From positions 2,046,001-2,110,000 of the forward strand of contig NC_135264.1 of the NCBI RefSeq assembly GCF_964204865.1: a DNA stretch of 64,000 nucleotides, read 5' to 3'. The notes under the pieces were generated by a model. That model was not told the origin of the DNA. It did no database searches and saw nothing but the letters and a program-made list of their open reading frames with translations. This DNA is from Styela clava. Taxonomy: Eukaryota; Chordata; Ascidiacea; Stolidobranchia; Styelidae. The first letter of the stretch is position 1; each line of letters opens with the position of its first letter. Made by a program: the position numbers and the translations under genes. This document shows positions 1 to 10,345 of this stretch, piece after piece.

Positions 1-1
1 T

Positions 2-496
2 GTTCCAAAATTTTTTTTGAATTGTGCAAATTTAATGTTGCCCGACAAAGATAGTTGGAGTGCAATGAAAACTGTCGGACAACTGCGTCATGAAAAAGAT
101 CAGAAATTACAACCGAACGAAGACTCCCTTTATAGACCAATCGAAAGAGAAACTAGGGTTTTCAATCCTGTTGTAATACCCAAAAAATTACAAAAAGAAT
201 TACCATATAAAGTAAGACCGAAGTTACGAAGAGAAAAAATAGAAAGCAGACAAGAAGGAATGATGAAAGTTGCGATTGTCAGAGAACCGAAAGATAGAAA
301 AATAGTCGAACTTATGACAGCATTGCGTGCGCTTGATCATGACAAAAAGAAAAAGACCAAACAAGAGAAGAGGGTCAAATATCTCAAGCACAGAGAAATG
401 TTAGAAAAAGAGGAAATCAAAAATAAATGGAAACATAAAGAAGCAAAAAGGAAAGCTTACGCAATGCTGAATCAAAAACAGAAGAAGAAAAGATAG
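2..496 (+). CDS. BMS1: Ribosome biogenesis protein BMS1, C-terminal end (partial)
   Basis: The last 164 residues of BMS1, the GTPase-like factor of the small-subunit processome that works with RCL1 in early 40S assembly in the nucleolus. The frame is open from base 2, so the coding sequence enters from beyond the left edge; no start codon is expected. Recognisable BMS1 tail signatures are DSWSAMKTVGQLRHEK, EDSLYRPIERETRVFNP, IPKKLQKELPYK and VREPKDRKI, in family order, followed by a lysine-rich basic tail as in other animals. The stop is at 494-496. The residues just before DKDSW (PKFFLNCANLMLP) fit the family's FYNPV-TNLL region, so the exon probably begins left of the window. The downstream neighbour ZMAT5 lies on the same strand 650 bp away, too far to claim an operon. 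Confidence 0.93.
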   Translation, partial: VPKFFLNCANLMLPDKDSWSAMKTVGQLRHEKDQKLQPNEDSLYRPIERETRVFNPVVIPKKLQKELPYKVRPKLRREKIESRQEGMMKVAIVREPKDRKIVELMTALRALDHDKKKKTKQEKRVKYLKHREMLEKEEIKNKWKHKEAKRKAYAMLNQKQKKKR

Positions 497-817
497 GAAA
501 TTTAGTTACACTTGAAGAGCTTCTCATTGTATCTTATATGCTAAATTAAAGCATGAAAGCTATTCAGAATTTTCGACTTATAAGGGCATTAACTAAATAG
601 ATACCAAATAGAAACAATTTTCTTTTACATTTATTAATATCATCCAATTGTATTTTCCACTAAGGCAGCCAGTGTTATGTTGATTGATCCATAGTAATTT
701 TTTGAAAAGAGAGATATTGCATGAAAGGCAGTGTTTCTATTCTTGCATATTCTTTGAAAATACTTTTAGGGGATTTATTTGTGTTTCTTAGCTAAATTTT
801 TCGAATAATGTTAATTG

Positions 818-823
818 AATAAA
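818..823 (+). terminator. Candidate polyadenylation signal of BMS1
   Basis: AATAAA, about 320 bp after the BMS1 stop and before ZMAT5. The 497-1149 interval is otherwise AT-rich and holds no other feature I can see. Confidence 0.45.
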
Positions 824-1149
824 CAAACAGTCTACTGTCAGGTAGCTTACATGTCATTTTTTTCTCGTACTGCATCTTGTTTAAAAGACATGTATTTGTG
901 TCAAAACTAAGGTTATTTGCATACTACTGTATTTGAAATGGTATTGTAATTATTGATGCCATCATAGACTAATGCTAAATTGTGCTTTCATGTATGTCTT
1001 TCTCCCTCCTCTGGATAGGAACAGTCCTATTTCACTAAGTGTCTTATTATTTTCTTTGCCTAGATGATTACCTAATTTCAGGCACATTAAATTAACATTT
1101 GAGTACTGATTGGCATGAAGACTGAAGTTGTTTTGTGAATATTACAAAC

Positions 1150-1677
1150 ATGGGAAGACGTTATTACTGTGAATTCTGCGATCGGGCATTTTTAGACAAT
1201 CTGAATGCGAGAAAGAAGCATGTTGTGAGCAGTACGCATCAACAGTTGCGGAAGGCCTATTATGACAAATTCAAAACTAAGCAACAAAAGCTGAATGACG
1301 AACTTGCAAAGCCACGAATATGCAAATATTACCAGAATTCAGGGAATTGCCAATTTGGGTCTAGTTGCCGATACCGTCATATTAGCGATGTCGAAATAGA
1401 GAGAATAAAGAAAGAAATTAATGAAGAATCAAAAAAAGATGAAATGAGCAATAGAACTGTCAAAAACTGGCTTTCTTTAAACAAACAAAAACAAATCAGC
1501 AAAGAAAAGCTTGAGAAAACTGGTGGTGCTGCGGTCTCTGAGCGGAAAATCCCTGACATCCCTCAAACATCAACTGTACTCCCAGATTCTTTGAAGCAGT
1601 TGCCCTTTCTTCCTTTGTCGATGCAACCACCTCCAGAAGATGGTTGGCCACGACTTAATGAGGTTGAATGGGGATGA
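1150..1677 (+). CDS. ZMAT5: Zinc finger matrin-type protein 5 / U11-U12 snRNP 20 kDa protein
   Basis: A 175-aa protein of the U11/U12 di-snRNP of the minor (U12-type) spliceosome. It starts MGRRYYCEFCDRAF, the conserved N-terminus of the family, so I chose the ATG at 1150 rather than the GTG five codons upstream. A U1C-type C2H2 finger uses C7, C10, H24 and H30. A CCCH finger follows with C58-x8-C67-x5-C73-x3-H77. A charged linker then leads to the typical C-terminal pattern ending GWPRLNEVEWG (human ends in VQWG). Length matches the human protein (170 aa). The whole gene is one uninterrupted reading frame, so it is intronless in the coding part. It could be a retrocopy, but the intact frame and conserved ends argue for a working gene. 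Confidence 0.93.
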   Translation: MGRRYYCEFCDRAFLDNLNARKKHVVSSTHQQLRKAYYDKFKTKQQKLNDELAKPRICKYYQNSGNCQFGSSCRYRHISDVEIERIKKEINEESKKDEMSNRTVKNWLSLNKQKQISKEKLEKTGGAAVSERKIPDIPQTSTVLPDSLKQLPFLPLSMQPPPEDGWPRLNEVEWG

Positions 1678-1926
1678 TATGATTGGGCCTTTTGACATGG
1701 ATTTCATGTTGATCATTGGTCCTTTGTAAGGCTTGCATGAATTGTAAAACAGAGTAGACAAAAAGTGGTATCTGTGCTGGCGGTGAATTGATGCTCAATT
1801 AAGAATTATTATTAAGGCATTGGATTCTTTGCGATTTCAAGGCAATATAAATTACATTGGTGAGAAACTGTGAATCAGCGTTCTAACTTGAAAAAACTGG
1901 AATCATCTTAAATTTGGACATAAATT

Positions 1927-2155
1927 GGTGCTCCAGAAGTGTGTGTACCAATATGGAGGTAACTAATTTTGTTCGCCTACTTTACATCAGGTTGTGTGAA
2001 GGGACTGAAACCTATGGGCAGGGGTTATGGTATATTCACTTGGCTAACAGAGACAGTCCCTGAACTCGTAATAAACTTAAAATAAGGAAAATTCGGAATA
2101 AAATTCGGAAGGTTATGGCCTTACCCTAACCTGGTACACATACTACGGGAGCACC
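1927..2155. repeat. MITE family A, copy 1 (hAT-type, 8-bp target duplication)
   Basis: A 229-bp element between ZMAT5 and TIMM44. It begins GGTGCTCCAGAAGTGTGTGT and ends with the near-complement ACACATACTACGGGAGCACC. The flanks are CATAAATT and TATAAATT, an 8-bp target duplication with one mismatch. Related copies lie at 5058-5274, 23798-24027 and 47167-47376. It codes for nothing. The rest of 1678-2282 shows no feature apart from the start of TIMM44. Confidence 0.75.
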
Positions 2156-2282
2156 TATAAATTATTGTTTCGATCAATGGTATATATGAAATCAGGACAG
2201 AGAACTCATCTATGATTATATTTATTGCCCAGGTATTTGTCAAAGTTCATTTTGTAATATAAAATTAAAATAAAGCAGCACA

Positions 2283-5200
2283 ATGTGGGGTGCCGCTAGA
2301 GGAACTTTTCAAAGATGTGCGATACCTGTTTTAACAGCATGTACGGTCGAAACAAAAATTAATTCAAGGAATGTTTTAAGACCAGTGTCAAGAACACTTG
2401 CTGTAAGTTCATTTCAGTATTGCTATTGTAAATTCAAGTTCATGGTGTTGAACTCTACTATGTTGGTGTGACCGATTAAAAATCTTTGATTCTAATACTG
2501 TGCCTAGCAGCCCACATCCATTGGGTAGTTTCATGTCAAACTTGAATAAACTGGCCTTTTCAAGATATATCAGCTCTTCAACGTTGATAAATTTTGATTT
2601 AGTGAATTATTTCGTGTAGAATTTGTCTAAAAACCAAATTTGTTTCATTCAAAATCACAACAACGCAACATCAGGGAAAATCTATGTTCCAATTGGCATC
2701 TAGTTTCAATCGACACGCATTTTCCTCTGATAGTAATAAAGGGTATTAAAAAACAGCAACACACAAAAACTCTGACTGCCGTCCAAGTACCCCTGGAAAT
2801 CTTCTCGTGAACCCCTGGGGGTTCGCGAACCCCAGGTTGAGAACCCCTGATTTAGATACTTGTAAGTTTGTAACTAAATATTTTCCTCTTCATACGTGCA
2901 TATAATATATTGGTCGATACTGAAATAATACATCTATTCTGAAATAAAAATAATAAAAAAAAATTAATACCTTCAGAAATACATTATAAAAGTTCAATGC
3001 TTCAAATTTCTTTTTCAGGTATCATCAGTGCAATTCAATTCACCGAAACGAGGTTTTCTTGAAAATTTTTTAGATAATCTTAAACAAGAATATAACAAAG
3101 ACGCAGAATTAAAAGAGAGTATTAAAAAATTTCGAAAGGAAGCACAAGAACTTGAAGATTCAGAGGTAAAAGTTTCCTGTGTGCTATAATACCTAGTTCA
3201 GATTTTATTGCACCATATCTAATCCTAATTACCGGTTTTCCATCTCTTTGATATATATCTTCTGCGTAGAAGAATGTCTTCAATAATAATGTACCAATGA
3301 CATCTATTTTTTAATGTAATTTTACAGGCACTTAAAAAAGCAAGACAAAAATATGAGGAGATCAGTCGAGAAACTGGACAAGGTACAGATGCCGTTCGTG
3401 AAACACTTGGAAAAATAAAAAGCAGAGTATCTGAGGTGCTTCTTATTTTAAAATAACAACAAAATATTCGAAATGTGTGAATAATATTAATTTTAAGTAA
3501 TTGTTTTAAAGCATTTATAAAAAAGTCATCATAATTGTTATTTTTTTATGGATATGACAGCAAATATAAAAAGATTTCCCAACGTTATAGCTGACCACAG
3601 CCTTACGTCTTAGTCACAGCCTTAGGTGTTAAGTAAATAATATTTCAGCCAACTTATTGCATGCATAAATGAGAGGCGTGTTTTAATGTGTGTCCAGAAA
3701 AGTTGCGGCGAGAAATTTCGCAGCGGGAAATCTCGCCATAGGAAAATACGCGCATAAAAAATCATCTCAAGCTTTTTGCTGTAAAACAAGTATTTCTGAT
3801 TAAAACAGTTAAGTTTATAGGGTTAGGGTATGCTCTTAAATAAGAATCTTTTTTTAATAAAAAGGTACTTCAAAAACCTAACTGCTTTTATCACAAATAC
3901 TTGTTTTACAGCAAATGCTCATGCAACGATTTTTCTTATGTGGCGAAATTTTCTGCAGCAAGATTTCCTACGGCGAATTTTCCTAGAACCGTTTCTAATG
4001 CTGTTATATCAACCATAAACAGTACTTCAATCAAATTCAAAGACAATTGGACACTAACAGAGATCATTAGTTTTCATGTCATTTCTTAAATTTGTTGATA
4101 GGCCAGTGAAGAAATCAGTAAAACAGAATTTGTCAAACAAGCAAGTCGGGTGTCAGAAGGAATCAGTGAAGCTGCAAAATCTGCAACAGATAGTGAAGCT
4201 TTCAAAAAAGTAGCCTCAGGTTTCGATAACATCACAAAAGGAACTGGAATTCCACCTTCTTCACTGTATAGACCACCAGGTAAATAATGCTTTTCATTTC
4301 GTCGGAATTTAATACAATATAATGAATATTTGAATTCGGAAATAATTTAAAACCTTTTTATTTCAAAATTAGGAATTTCGACGCGCCAGACAAGTAGGGC
4401 TGTTCAAGCTAACCGAATATTCAAAATCGAATCACAAATTATTTGAATCGTTTTGCGGCTAGATTGGGAATTACTAAAATGAGGTACCTAAATCGAAAAA
4501 AGTCTATCCGGCACCTTTGCACGGCGTTTTTTAGCGGGCAAGCAGTGGCTTACCTGATACTAGGACGACTCTTGGTCGCAATGCCCGGTGTTATGTTATT
4601 GTTCAATTGAGACAGATATATAGGATTGCGCAATAATATTCGATACTAATCTAAAAAAAATATTCAATTTTGGACAGCCCTGCAGACAAACAGATCAAAA
4701 CATATGATATCTCAATTAGTAACAAATCCAAATTTACGTCATTTTAGATATGATCAAAATGAAGATATAATGATTTATGTAATTTTCCACATGAGCTTGC
4801 CCCCAATTTGGAATGTATTGGATATTCCGTGTTGAGAATATTTTCACAGAATGTATTCGGAATAGTGAAATATTTGATTTTGGCCACCCCTGGCTTGGTG
4901 TACAAGTTGACAACGTTTTCAATGTATTGCAGCTCTCATCTGGTCACTTGAAATTTATTGCCATTATATGTTGATAACATTTTCTGTCAAAGTTTGTAAT
5001 ATATTTGATAAGACAAATGAGCTTGGAATTATTTAGCGAGCATATTGATAAAAATATGGTACTCCTGTAGTGTATGTACCAGGTTAAGGTGAGGCCATAA
5101 TTTTATTCCGATTTTCCTTATCTTATTTCTTTTACGAATTTGGAGACTGTCTGTGTTAGCCAAGCGAATATATCCCCTGCCCATAGGTTTCAACACCTTT

Positions 5201-8200
5201 ACGCAACTTGACGTAAGGTGGGCGAACAAAATTAGTTCCCTCCATATTGGTACCACACACTTCTGTGGAGCACCAAAAATAATATAATGCAATATAACTT
5301 GAGAATTAGAAGTTGTAACTTGTAGTACCTGTGCTGTGCACTTCATTTAGCCTTGGTGAAAAAGACTTACCGTATTTATTCAATTACAACGCGCACTCGT
5401 GTATTTAAATTTTGAATGAAAATTGGTATAAAATTCTTTTTTTTATTTTTTCTCTAAGTCGAAAGTCATGGGAGTTTCATCCATGTTGCCTATCTGTGAG
5501 AGTTCAAAGTTGTGCTGCTTACGCATACTGATTATAAATGTATGAAATAAATGGATCTTTTCTTCTAAATCTTGAGGCAACTTTTGTGCAATTTTTGTTT
5601 TCTGGCGTAGTGCAAGTCCATGCCTTCTCATAAACTTTTGTGCCCAACCATTAAATGCTTTAAAGGTTGAATCTTTGCAAATCTTTTGTGCACGGAGTCT
5701 AATATGGAGCGAAGTGACGATGTACCCACTAGATCTTTGATCAACTATCCAATCATAAAGCTCCTTCTCCAACTCTGGGTACCGGGCTTGTCTCCCTCGC
5801 CGCGCTTTCTTTGTTTTGTTCATATCTTTTAGAACAATTTTCTGCTTTCTCCAATCTCTGACATTTGTCTCTGGTACATTGAATTCTCTAGAAGCTTTTC
5901 TATTTCCATGAGTTTCCGCATAATCAACAACCTCCAGTTTGAATGCAGCCCTATATGCAGAACGTTTTTGTCTTGCCATAATAGATAATGGGTAATATAT
6001 AATGGGTATCTACAGTACAGTACGATAATGGCAAATAAATATTCTCAACGCAGCGGGAATGTCAAACGCATGCTGAGCTGTCGCATGTGCGTGTGCTTGC
6101 ACGAAATCGAACGCTTGCACGAATGTCAAACGCACGCTGAGCTGTCGCATGTGCGTGTGCTTGCACGAAATCGTCCTGCATTAAATTGTGCATGCGCGAG
6201 CGCACGCACGTTTCAGATGTTTAAAACCACATTTTCAATACCGCATTTCTCAGACCTCGTGTATAACGCGCAGCATTGATTTTTGCCTAAAATTCAGTTC
6301 AAAATTTTGCGCGTTATAATCGAATAAATACGGTACATGTGAAGGTTGCATTTTAAGAGGTTAAAAAGATAATGGGTGTCACTTTATAATCATTGAGTTC
6401 CAAGAATCTTAAGAACAGTGAAATGCGCTCCTTGTGATAAGACCTATGAAACACTGGTACCGACATTTCTAGTATGTGCTAAAAAGTTCGAACTAAATAG
6501 CGACATTTTCTGAAACGAGTAGCAGATATTTCAAACTTTTATTTTTAAAATCTTCTTCCAGCATCTTTACGAATGCGAAATGAACTTCAAACAAAAATAA
6601 ACACAGAAGAAATTGAAGCAAATGAAGATGCAACTGGTGTAGTTATGCATAAAGATTCAGTTTGGAATCAACAATGGGAAAACTTTAAGAACAGTAAAGT
6701 TGGTGAACGTAAGTAAGCCCTAATAAAATTCTCAAGTATTACAGTGTTGGGTACAAATCTTTGAATGCCAAATCGTTAGTCAAGTTGAGTAACCATGTTT
6801 CATCCATTTCGAATTAATTGTTCACTGTACTCCTTAGTCGCCAGCCAAGTTGAGTTCAAAGATTTAATAAACAAAAGTGAAATGGATAAATATGAGTCAA
6901 ATTGACACTATTACATTCACCGCACATTAGTTAAAAAGTCATAATGTATGGACAACATTTACCTTGGCAGTAACGTGTCTTGAGTATTTCCACAAACTAT
7001 CCATGTTGTGAATCATATTTCATCAGTGTTTTTCTCTCTATTTCAAAGACACTGTCAAAATTCTGATCCGTAAACTAGTTTTTCCAGAGGTTTGTCATAT
7101 TCAAGTTGAGTCTTTTTATGTCGATGACTCAGGTCACTGTCATATAAAAAGGTGTTTTGACTTCAGTCACTGACTCCAGTCTCCCCCAACACTATTAGGT
7201 CCATGGTTCTTAGTATAAATTTGTCATCATATTGGCTTTACTCTGCCCGAAGATAATTTTTCCATTATTTGGATTCTAGATTGTCACTGGCATATTTTGT
7301 GTTGATGAATATGGCAGTTCATATCTTGTGTAAGTTTATATTAATAATAAAATTTTTATCGATATTTCAAGGGATATCAGATTTAAGAATGAAATATGAT
7401 GAGAGTGACAACCCGATGATAAGAGCATCACGTTTCATAACAGAAAAAATCGGAGATGTAGCAGGTATAAATCAATACACACTTTCATAATTTTCAAAAT
7501 CCTGAGTTCTACATTTGAAGAATGTTTCAATGGCTGTGGCAACGAACCCAATCGGCACTATTGGATGTATGTAATGGAATTGTTTCTTCAAACACAGTAT
7601 GCACATCTTTAATACTGAAACACATATTTTGGGAACTTTTATTGTTGGTATTAGGTCTTGATTTATTAATTTCGTAAATTTCTAAACAGGAGGTGTTTTC
7701 GGTAAAACTGATGTCTCTGAAGTGATGACGGAAATTGCGAAAATGGAACCAAATTTTTCAGCACAAAGTTTCTTAAGATTTTGTCGTAAAGAGCTCATTC
7801 CTAATATACTTGAAGCTATTTGTCAAAACGAAAAAGAAATCGTTAAAGACTGGTGCACAGAAGCAGTAAGTACTATCCTTTGTCTGCAGGGGTGGGCAAG
7901 GTTTTTGTACCTTTTGTACCAGGGGCCGAGAATTTTGCCCACCTAGACTGCCGGGCCATGTAAGTGTGACGTGAAATGTTACATTTTATGAACAATATTC
8001 ACAATGTTACAAAAGCAAAAGTGGAAAACAATAAGTCTCGTGCCAAAACTAAACTTGATTGCAATCTCAACAAATTCCTTGAGCTATTTTTAAACTTATT
8101 AAACATCAAATATCATCATTTGGTTTTAGTTTGGTTGTGGCAGCATCAGACTGGCCAGATTGAATTACCCAACGAGCCAGAATTGGCGGCATATTTTTCC

Positions 8201-9684
8201 CATGTCAGTTCTATACTTGATAGATACTTGTAATATTAATATGGTAACATGTGCCTAACTTTGTTCATAAATATTTGATATAAATAATACTTCCAAGTTT
8301 AGTAAAATTCACTAATATATCTAAATTGGAATTTACTTTTTAATAAGGTACCGTAATTTTGATAACCTTGTATAACTAATCATGAAAAGTTATTTTTCTG
8401 AAATTCCCACCGATTGGCCAAGTTCCTGTATCATATTTATGTTGTGAAGATGCACCGTTTTTAAACTTCAACAAACCGTTTAATACTTATATTAAAATTT
8501 AAATAAGTTCGTCATGTTAATTGTAGTAACGATTCAAAATTCTTTTATTTCATATTTTAGCCATATACTCAGTTAATATTCCCGATCACTCAAGCGGAAC
8601 AACACGGTCTTCGTTATCACTCCAGGGTGATAGATCTTGATCATATCGATATTGCGGCTGCAACAAAGGTACGAGATATAGCTCGTTTATTACACGATAC
8701 GTTTATATGCGTGACATTTGTGAGTCTGAATGCTTGTCAAATTATATTTATTAGCTTTCATGTCCTGTTACCAGTCCATGTCGGGTATGGAATTATTTAG
8801 CCGATTATTTGTTTTCAGTTGCATGGACTTCATGGTGGAGAAAGTCGTAACAGACCAGCAGTTACGTGAACCACCTTACAGCGGTGAGGTGTCCAGCAAT
8901 CCTCTCGCACATAATTAACTCTGTACAGAATTCAATCCTACAACTCATGCAGGGTAATCAGAGATGCAGTGGCGAGCTTATTCCTAACGCTCAACACGTT
9001 GATACTTGAGTGAGAGTGAAATACAATGTTACCTGTAGTATTTATGAGACAAGAGAGCTATGCTCAAATATATGGACACGTAGCGCCACCCAGTGGCAAT
9101 AATTTTGATGACGTCATAGCGAGAGAAAAAAAGTAATAGCCTTCTGGAGAAAAATTTTATCTTTAACCATTGAAAATATCAAAGCAATTGGTCCAGTACA
9201 ATACAAATAACAATAACAACAAAATTTTGAAACGATCATTATGGCCACTAAACGTGTCCAATAAAACTGGTCAATTTGTATTGATCCTTCTTTGTCTATT
9301 TCTTGTAAAAGTATTATTTTTCTATATCTCAGGTTGATCAGGGTCCTGTACTTGTCATTAGTTTTCAAACACAGCAAATTATTTATGTTCAAAATTCTAG
9401 AGGTGAAGTTGTTGAAGGTGATGCGGTAAGTAGTCATTTTTGTTTGTTTCAAAAAAACCTAAAATATTCAGATGCTTAATATGATCAATACTGTGTAGTT
9501 GAAAATATTTGAATTTAGTTTGATTGTTGAGCAATGAGTTTTATTCATGTTTGTGATGTTACAGGAACAAGTGATGAGAGTATATCATGTGTGGGCTCTT
9601 TGTCGTGACCTAGAAGAGATGAACCCAAGAGCTGCTTGGAGGCTGATCGATCAGTCTATGTCAGCCACCCCAATGTTACTATAA
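2283..9684 (+). CDS. TIMM44: Mitochondrial import inner membrane translocase subunit TIM44 (10 exons)
   Basis: Peripheral inner-membrane protein that tethers mtHsp70 to the TIM23 channel and drives preprotein import into the matrix. Exons: 2283-2402, 3019-3165, 3328-3435, 4102-4279, 6562-6708, 7372-7464, 7690-7865, 8561-8668, 9333-9425, 9565-9684. All introns are GT-AG and phases agree, giving 1,290 coding bases and 429 aa (human 452). Residues 1-40 are rich in Arg, Ser and Thr and lack acids except one, as expected of a presequence. The coiled-coil region (KESIKKFRKEAQELE) follows. The C-terminal Tim44 domain is recognisable by KYDESDNPMIRASR, EVMTEI, IPNILEAIC, DWCTEA, YHSRVIDLDHID, QGPVLVISF and VWALCRDLEEMNPRAAWRL. 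Introns 1, 3, 4, 7 and 8 carry transposable elements, none touching an exon. The ATG at 2283 has no in-frame rival upstream in the exon. Confidence 0.95.
2775..2849. repeat. hAT element terminus, solo
   Basis: Inside TIMM44 intron 1. The stretch ends GGTTGAGAACCCCTG, the complement of the CAGGGGTTCTCAACC terminus typical of hAT elements, and contains the hairpin CCCTGGGGGTTCGCGAACCCC. I found no partner end nearby, so this is a fragment. Confidence 0.55.
3693..3987. repeat. Palindromic MITE in TIMM44 intron 3
   Basis: An element of about 295 bp that folds back on itself. The best-preserved arms are 3778-3816 (GCTGTAAAACAAGTATTTCT and on) and 3874-3912, its near-complement. Outer arms rich in GGCGARATTTC-like words are also inverted (3701-3730 against 3945-3985). 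No coding potential. Confidence 0.6.
5058..5274. repeat. MITE family A, copy 2 (opposite orientation)
   Basis: A 217-bp copy in TIMM44 intron 4, reverse-complemented relative to copy 1. Ends are GGTACTCCTGTAGTGTATGT and CACACTTCTGTGGAGCACC. Flanking octamers AAAAATAT and AAAAATAA match at 7 of 8 positions. Confidence 0.72.
5443..5979 (-). pseudogene. pogo-like transposase, N-terminal part only
   Basis: Open for 178 codons from ATG at 5979. Residues 1-50 form a first helix-turn-helix (RSAYRAAFKLEVVDYAETHG, then NVRDWRKQK). Residues about 58-135 match the CENP-B type DNA-binding domain (ELEKELYDWIVDQRSSGY, and later FMRRHGLALRQKT). The frame reaches the beginning of the DDE domain (GNMDETPMTFDL, with the first catalytic Asp) and then ends almost at the terminal repeat. 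The remaining DDE residues are absent, so it cannot be a complete transposase. The DNA-binding half is intact and could in principle still bind element ends. Confidence 0.85.
6057..6173. repeat. 64-bp tandem duplication inside the pogo element
   Basis: The unit starting GAATGTCAAACGCA is repeated with an exact period of 64 bp (copy 1 6057-6120, partial copy 2 6121-6173), with one substitution. It lies upstream of the transposase start on the minus strand, so it could be a duplicated subterminal binding region. Confidence 0.85.
7887..8207. repeat. Non-autonomous hAT element in TIMM44 intron 7
   Basis: Begins CAGGGGTGGGCAAGG and carries the GGGCCG-rich terminal region typical of hAT elements. 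The other end reads GGCGGCATATTTTTCCCATG, a degraded complement of the start. An 85-codon frame inside (7976-8233) overruns the element and resembles no protein I know. No clear target duplication. Confidence 0.5.
8825..9010 (-). repeat. tRNA-derived SINE, copy A
   Basis: In TIMM44 intron 8, minus strand. It has an A-box-like GCGTTAGGAATAAGC and a B-box-like AGGATTGAATTC, followed by the shared body GAGAGGATTGCTGGAC and AAGGTGGTTCACGTAA. Copies B (17425-17645) and C (20313-20425) have the same order of motifs. Confidence 0.6.
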
Positions 9685-9903
9685 CAAAACTGATTAGGTC
9701 GAGATATTGCAATTTCTCAATAATTAGCGAGTGTATTTAAATGTTTAGCCAAGCTTCATTACAAAATTGTGATAGGCCTAAGCTCCATAGTGGATATTTT
9801 TTCATGGTGACAGACATCAGTTTTTCTTTAAGTTTCTCTATGCCTTTAACTACCATTTCTATGATCCTGTATTTGTCCATTATGATCAAATCCTCAATTT
9901 AAT

Positions 9904-10229
9904 AATAAAATGGTTCACACCTTGCAAACTGGGAACAGGACAACTTATATTTGCGCCGAATTCTGTACAGCCGAAGCCGAAGTGTATTCTGACAGCATTT
10001 ATTTCACAAAGCATTCTTCACAGATAATTAAAGAACATTGCATACACCAACATAAGTTTTCGTAGTCGAAATTTTGTCTTCCTGGAGCTAGAGTTTTGGG
10101 TTGAAAGTTCCATTTACCCGGAATTGTTTTTCTAAATTGATCAGAGTTTGGATTCTGGTGTAAATTTTCCCAGACTAACTCTGTGATGTGTAATATTTAA
10201 TATCGGTAGCGTTTATGCGTATGAATAAA
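9904..10229 (+). terminator. Candidate polyadenylation signals of TIMM44
   Basis: AATAAA occurs at 9904-9909 and again at 10224-10229, 220 and 540 bp after the stop. Either could end the transcript. Confidence 0.45.
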
Positions 10230-10284
10230 ACTTCATGCTTATCAAACCGATGAAGAATATAGGCTTACCATATTTCTGAAGTGA

Positions 10285-10345
10285 AAAAACGGGGCAGTGC
10301 GGATTGGACAAGCCAGTCTGGGTTCGATTCCGGAGGCTTAGTAAT
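10285..10345 (+). repeat. tRNA-like SINE head fragment
   Basis: GGGGCAGTGCGGATTGG resembles an A box and TGGGTTCGATTCC is a near-perfect B box 20 bp later. The spacing and flanks do not fold as a complete tRNA, so I read it as a SINE head or tRNA relic. Confidence 0.35.

Larger units (their letters stand above)
5370..6333 (-). mobile_element. pogo/Tigger-type DNA transposon, deleted, with TA target duplication
   Basis: A 964-bp element in TIMM44 intron 4. It starts CCGTATTTATTCAATTACAA and ends with the inverted copy TTATAATCGAATAAATACGG, and both ends are flanked by TA (5368-5369 and 6334-6335). That is the target signature of the Tc1/mariner superfamily. It carries the N-terminal half of a pogo-like transposase on the minus strand (5443-5979) and a 64-bp tandem duplication (6057-6173). 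Most of the catalytic region has been lost by internal deletion. Confidence 0.85.

Noticed and set aside
5029..5346. A 105-codon minus-strand frame read as a gene
   Set aside because: It lies almost wholly inside MITE copy 2, and the same words occur in the other copies; it is repeat sequence.
1..9684. BMS1, ZMAT5 and TIMM44 as one operon
   Set aside because: Spacing is about 600 bp, with a polyadenylation signal after BMS1 and a MITE before TIMM44. Operons in animals that have them are much tighter.
10285..10345. A functional tRNA gene
   Set aside because: Only A- and B-box-like words are present; I could not fold an acceptor stem or an anticodon arm around them.
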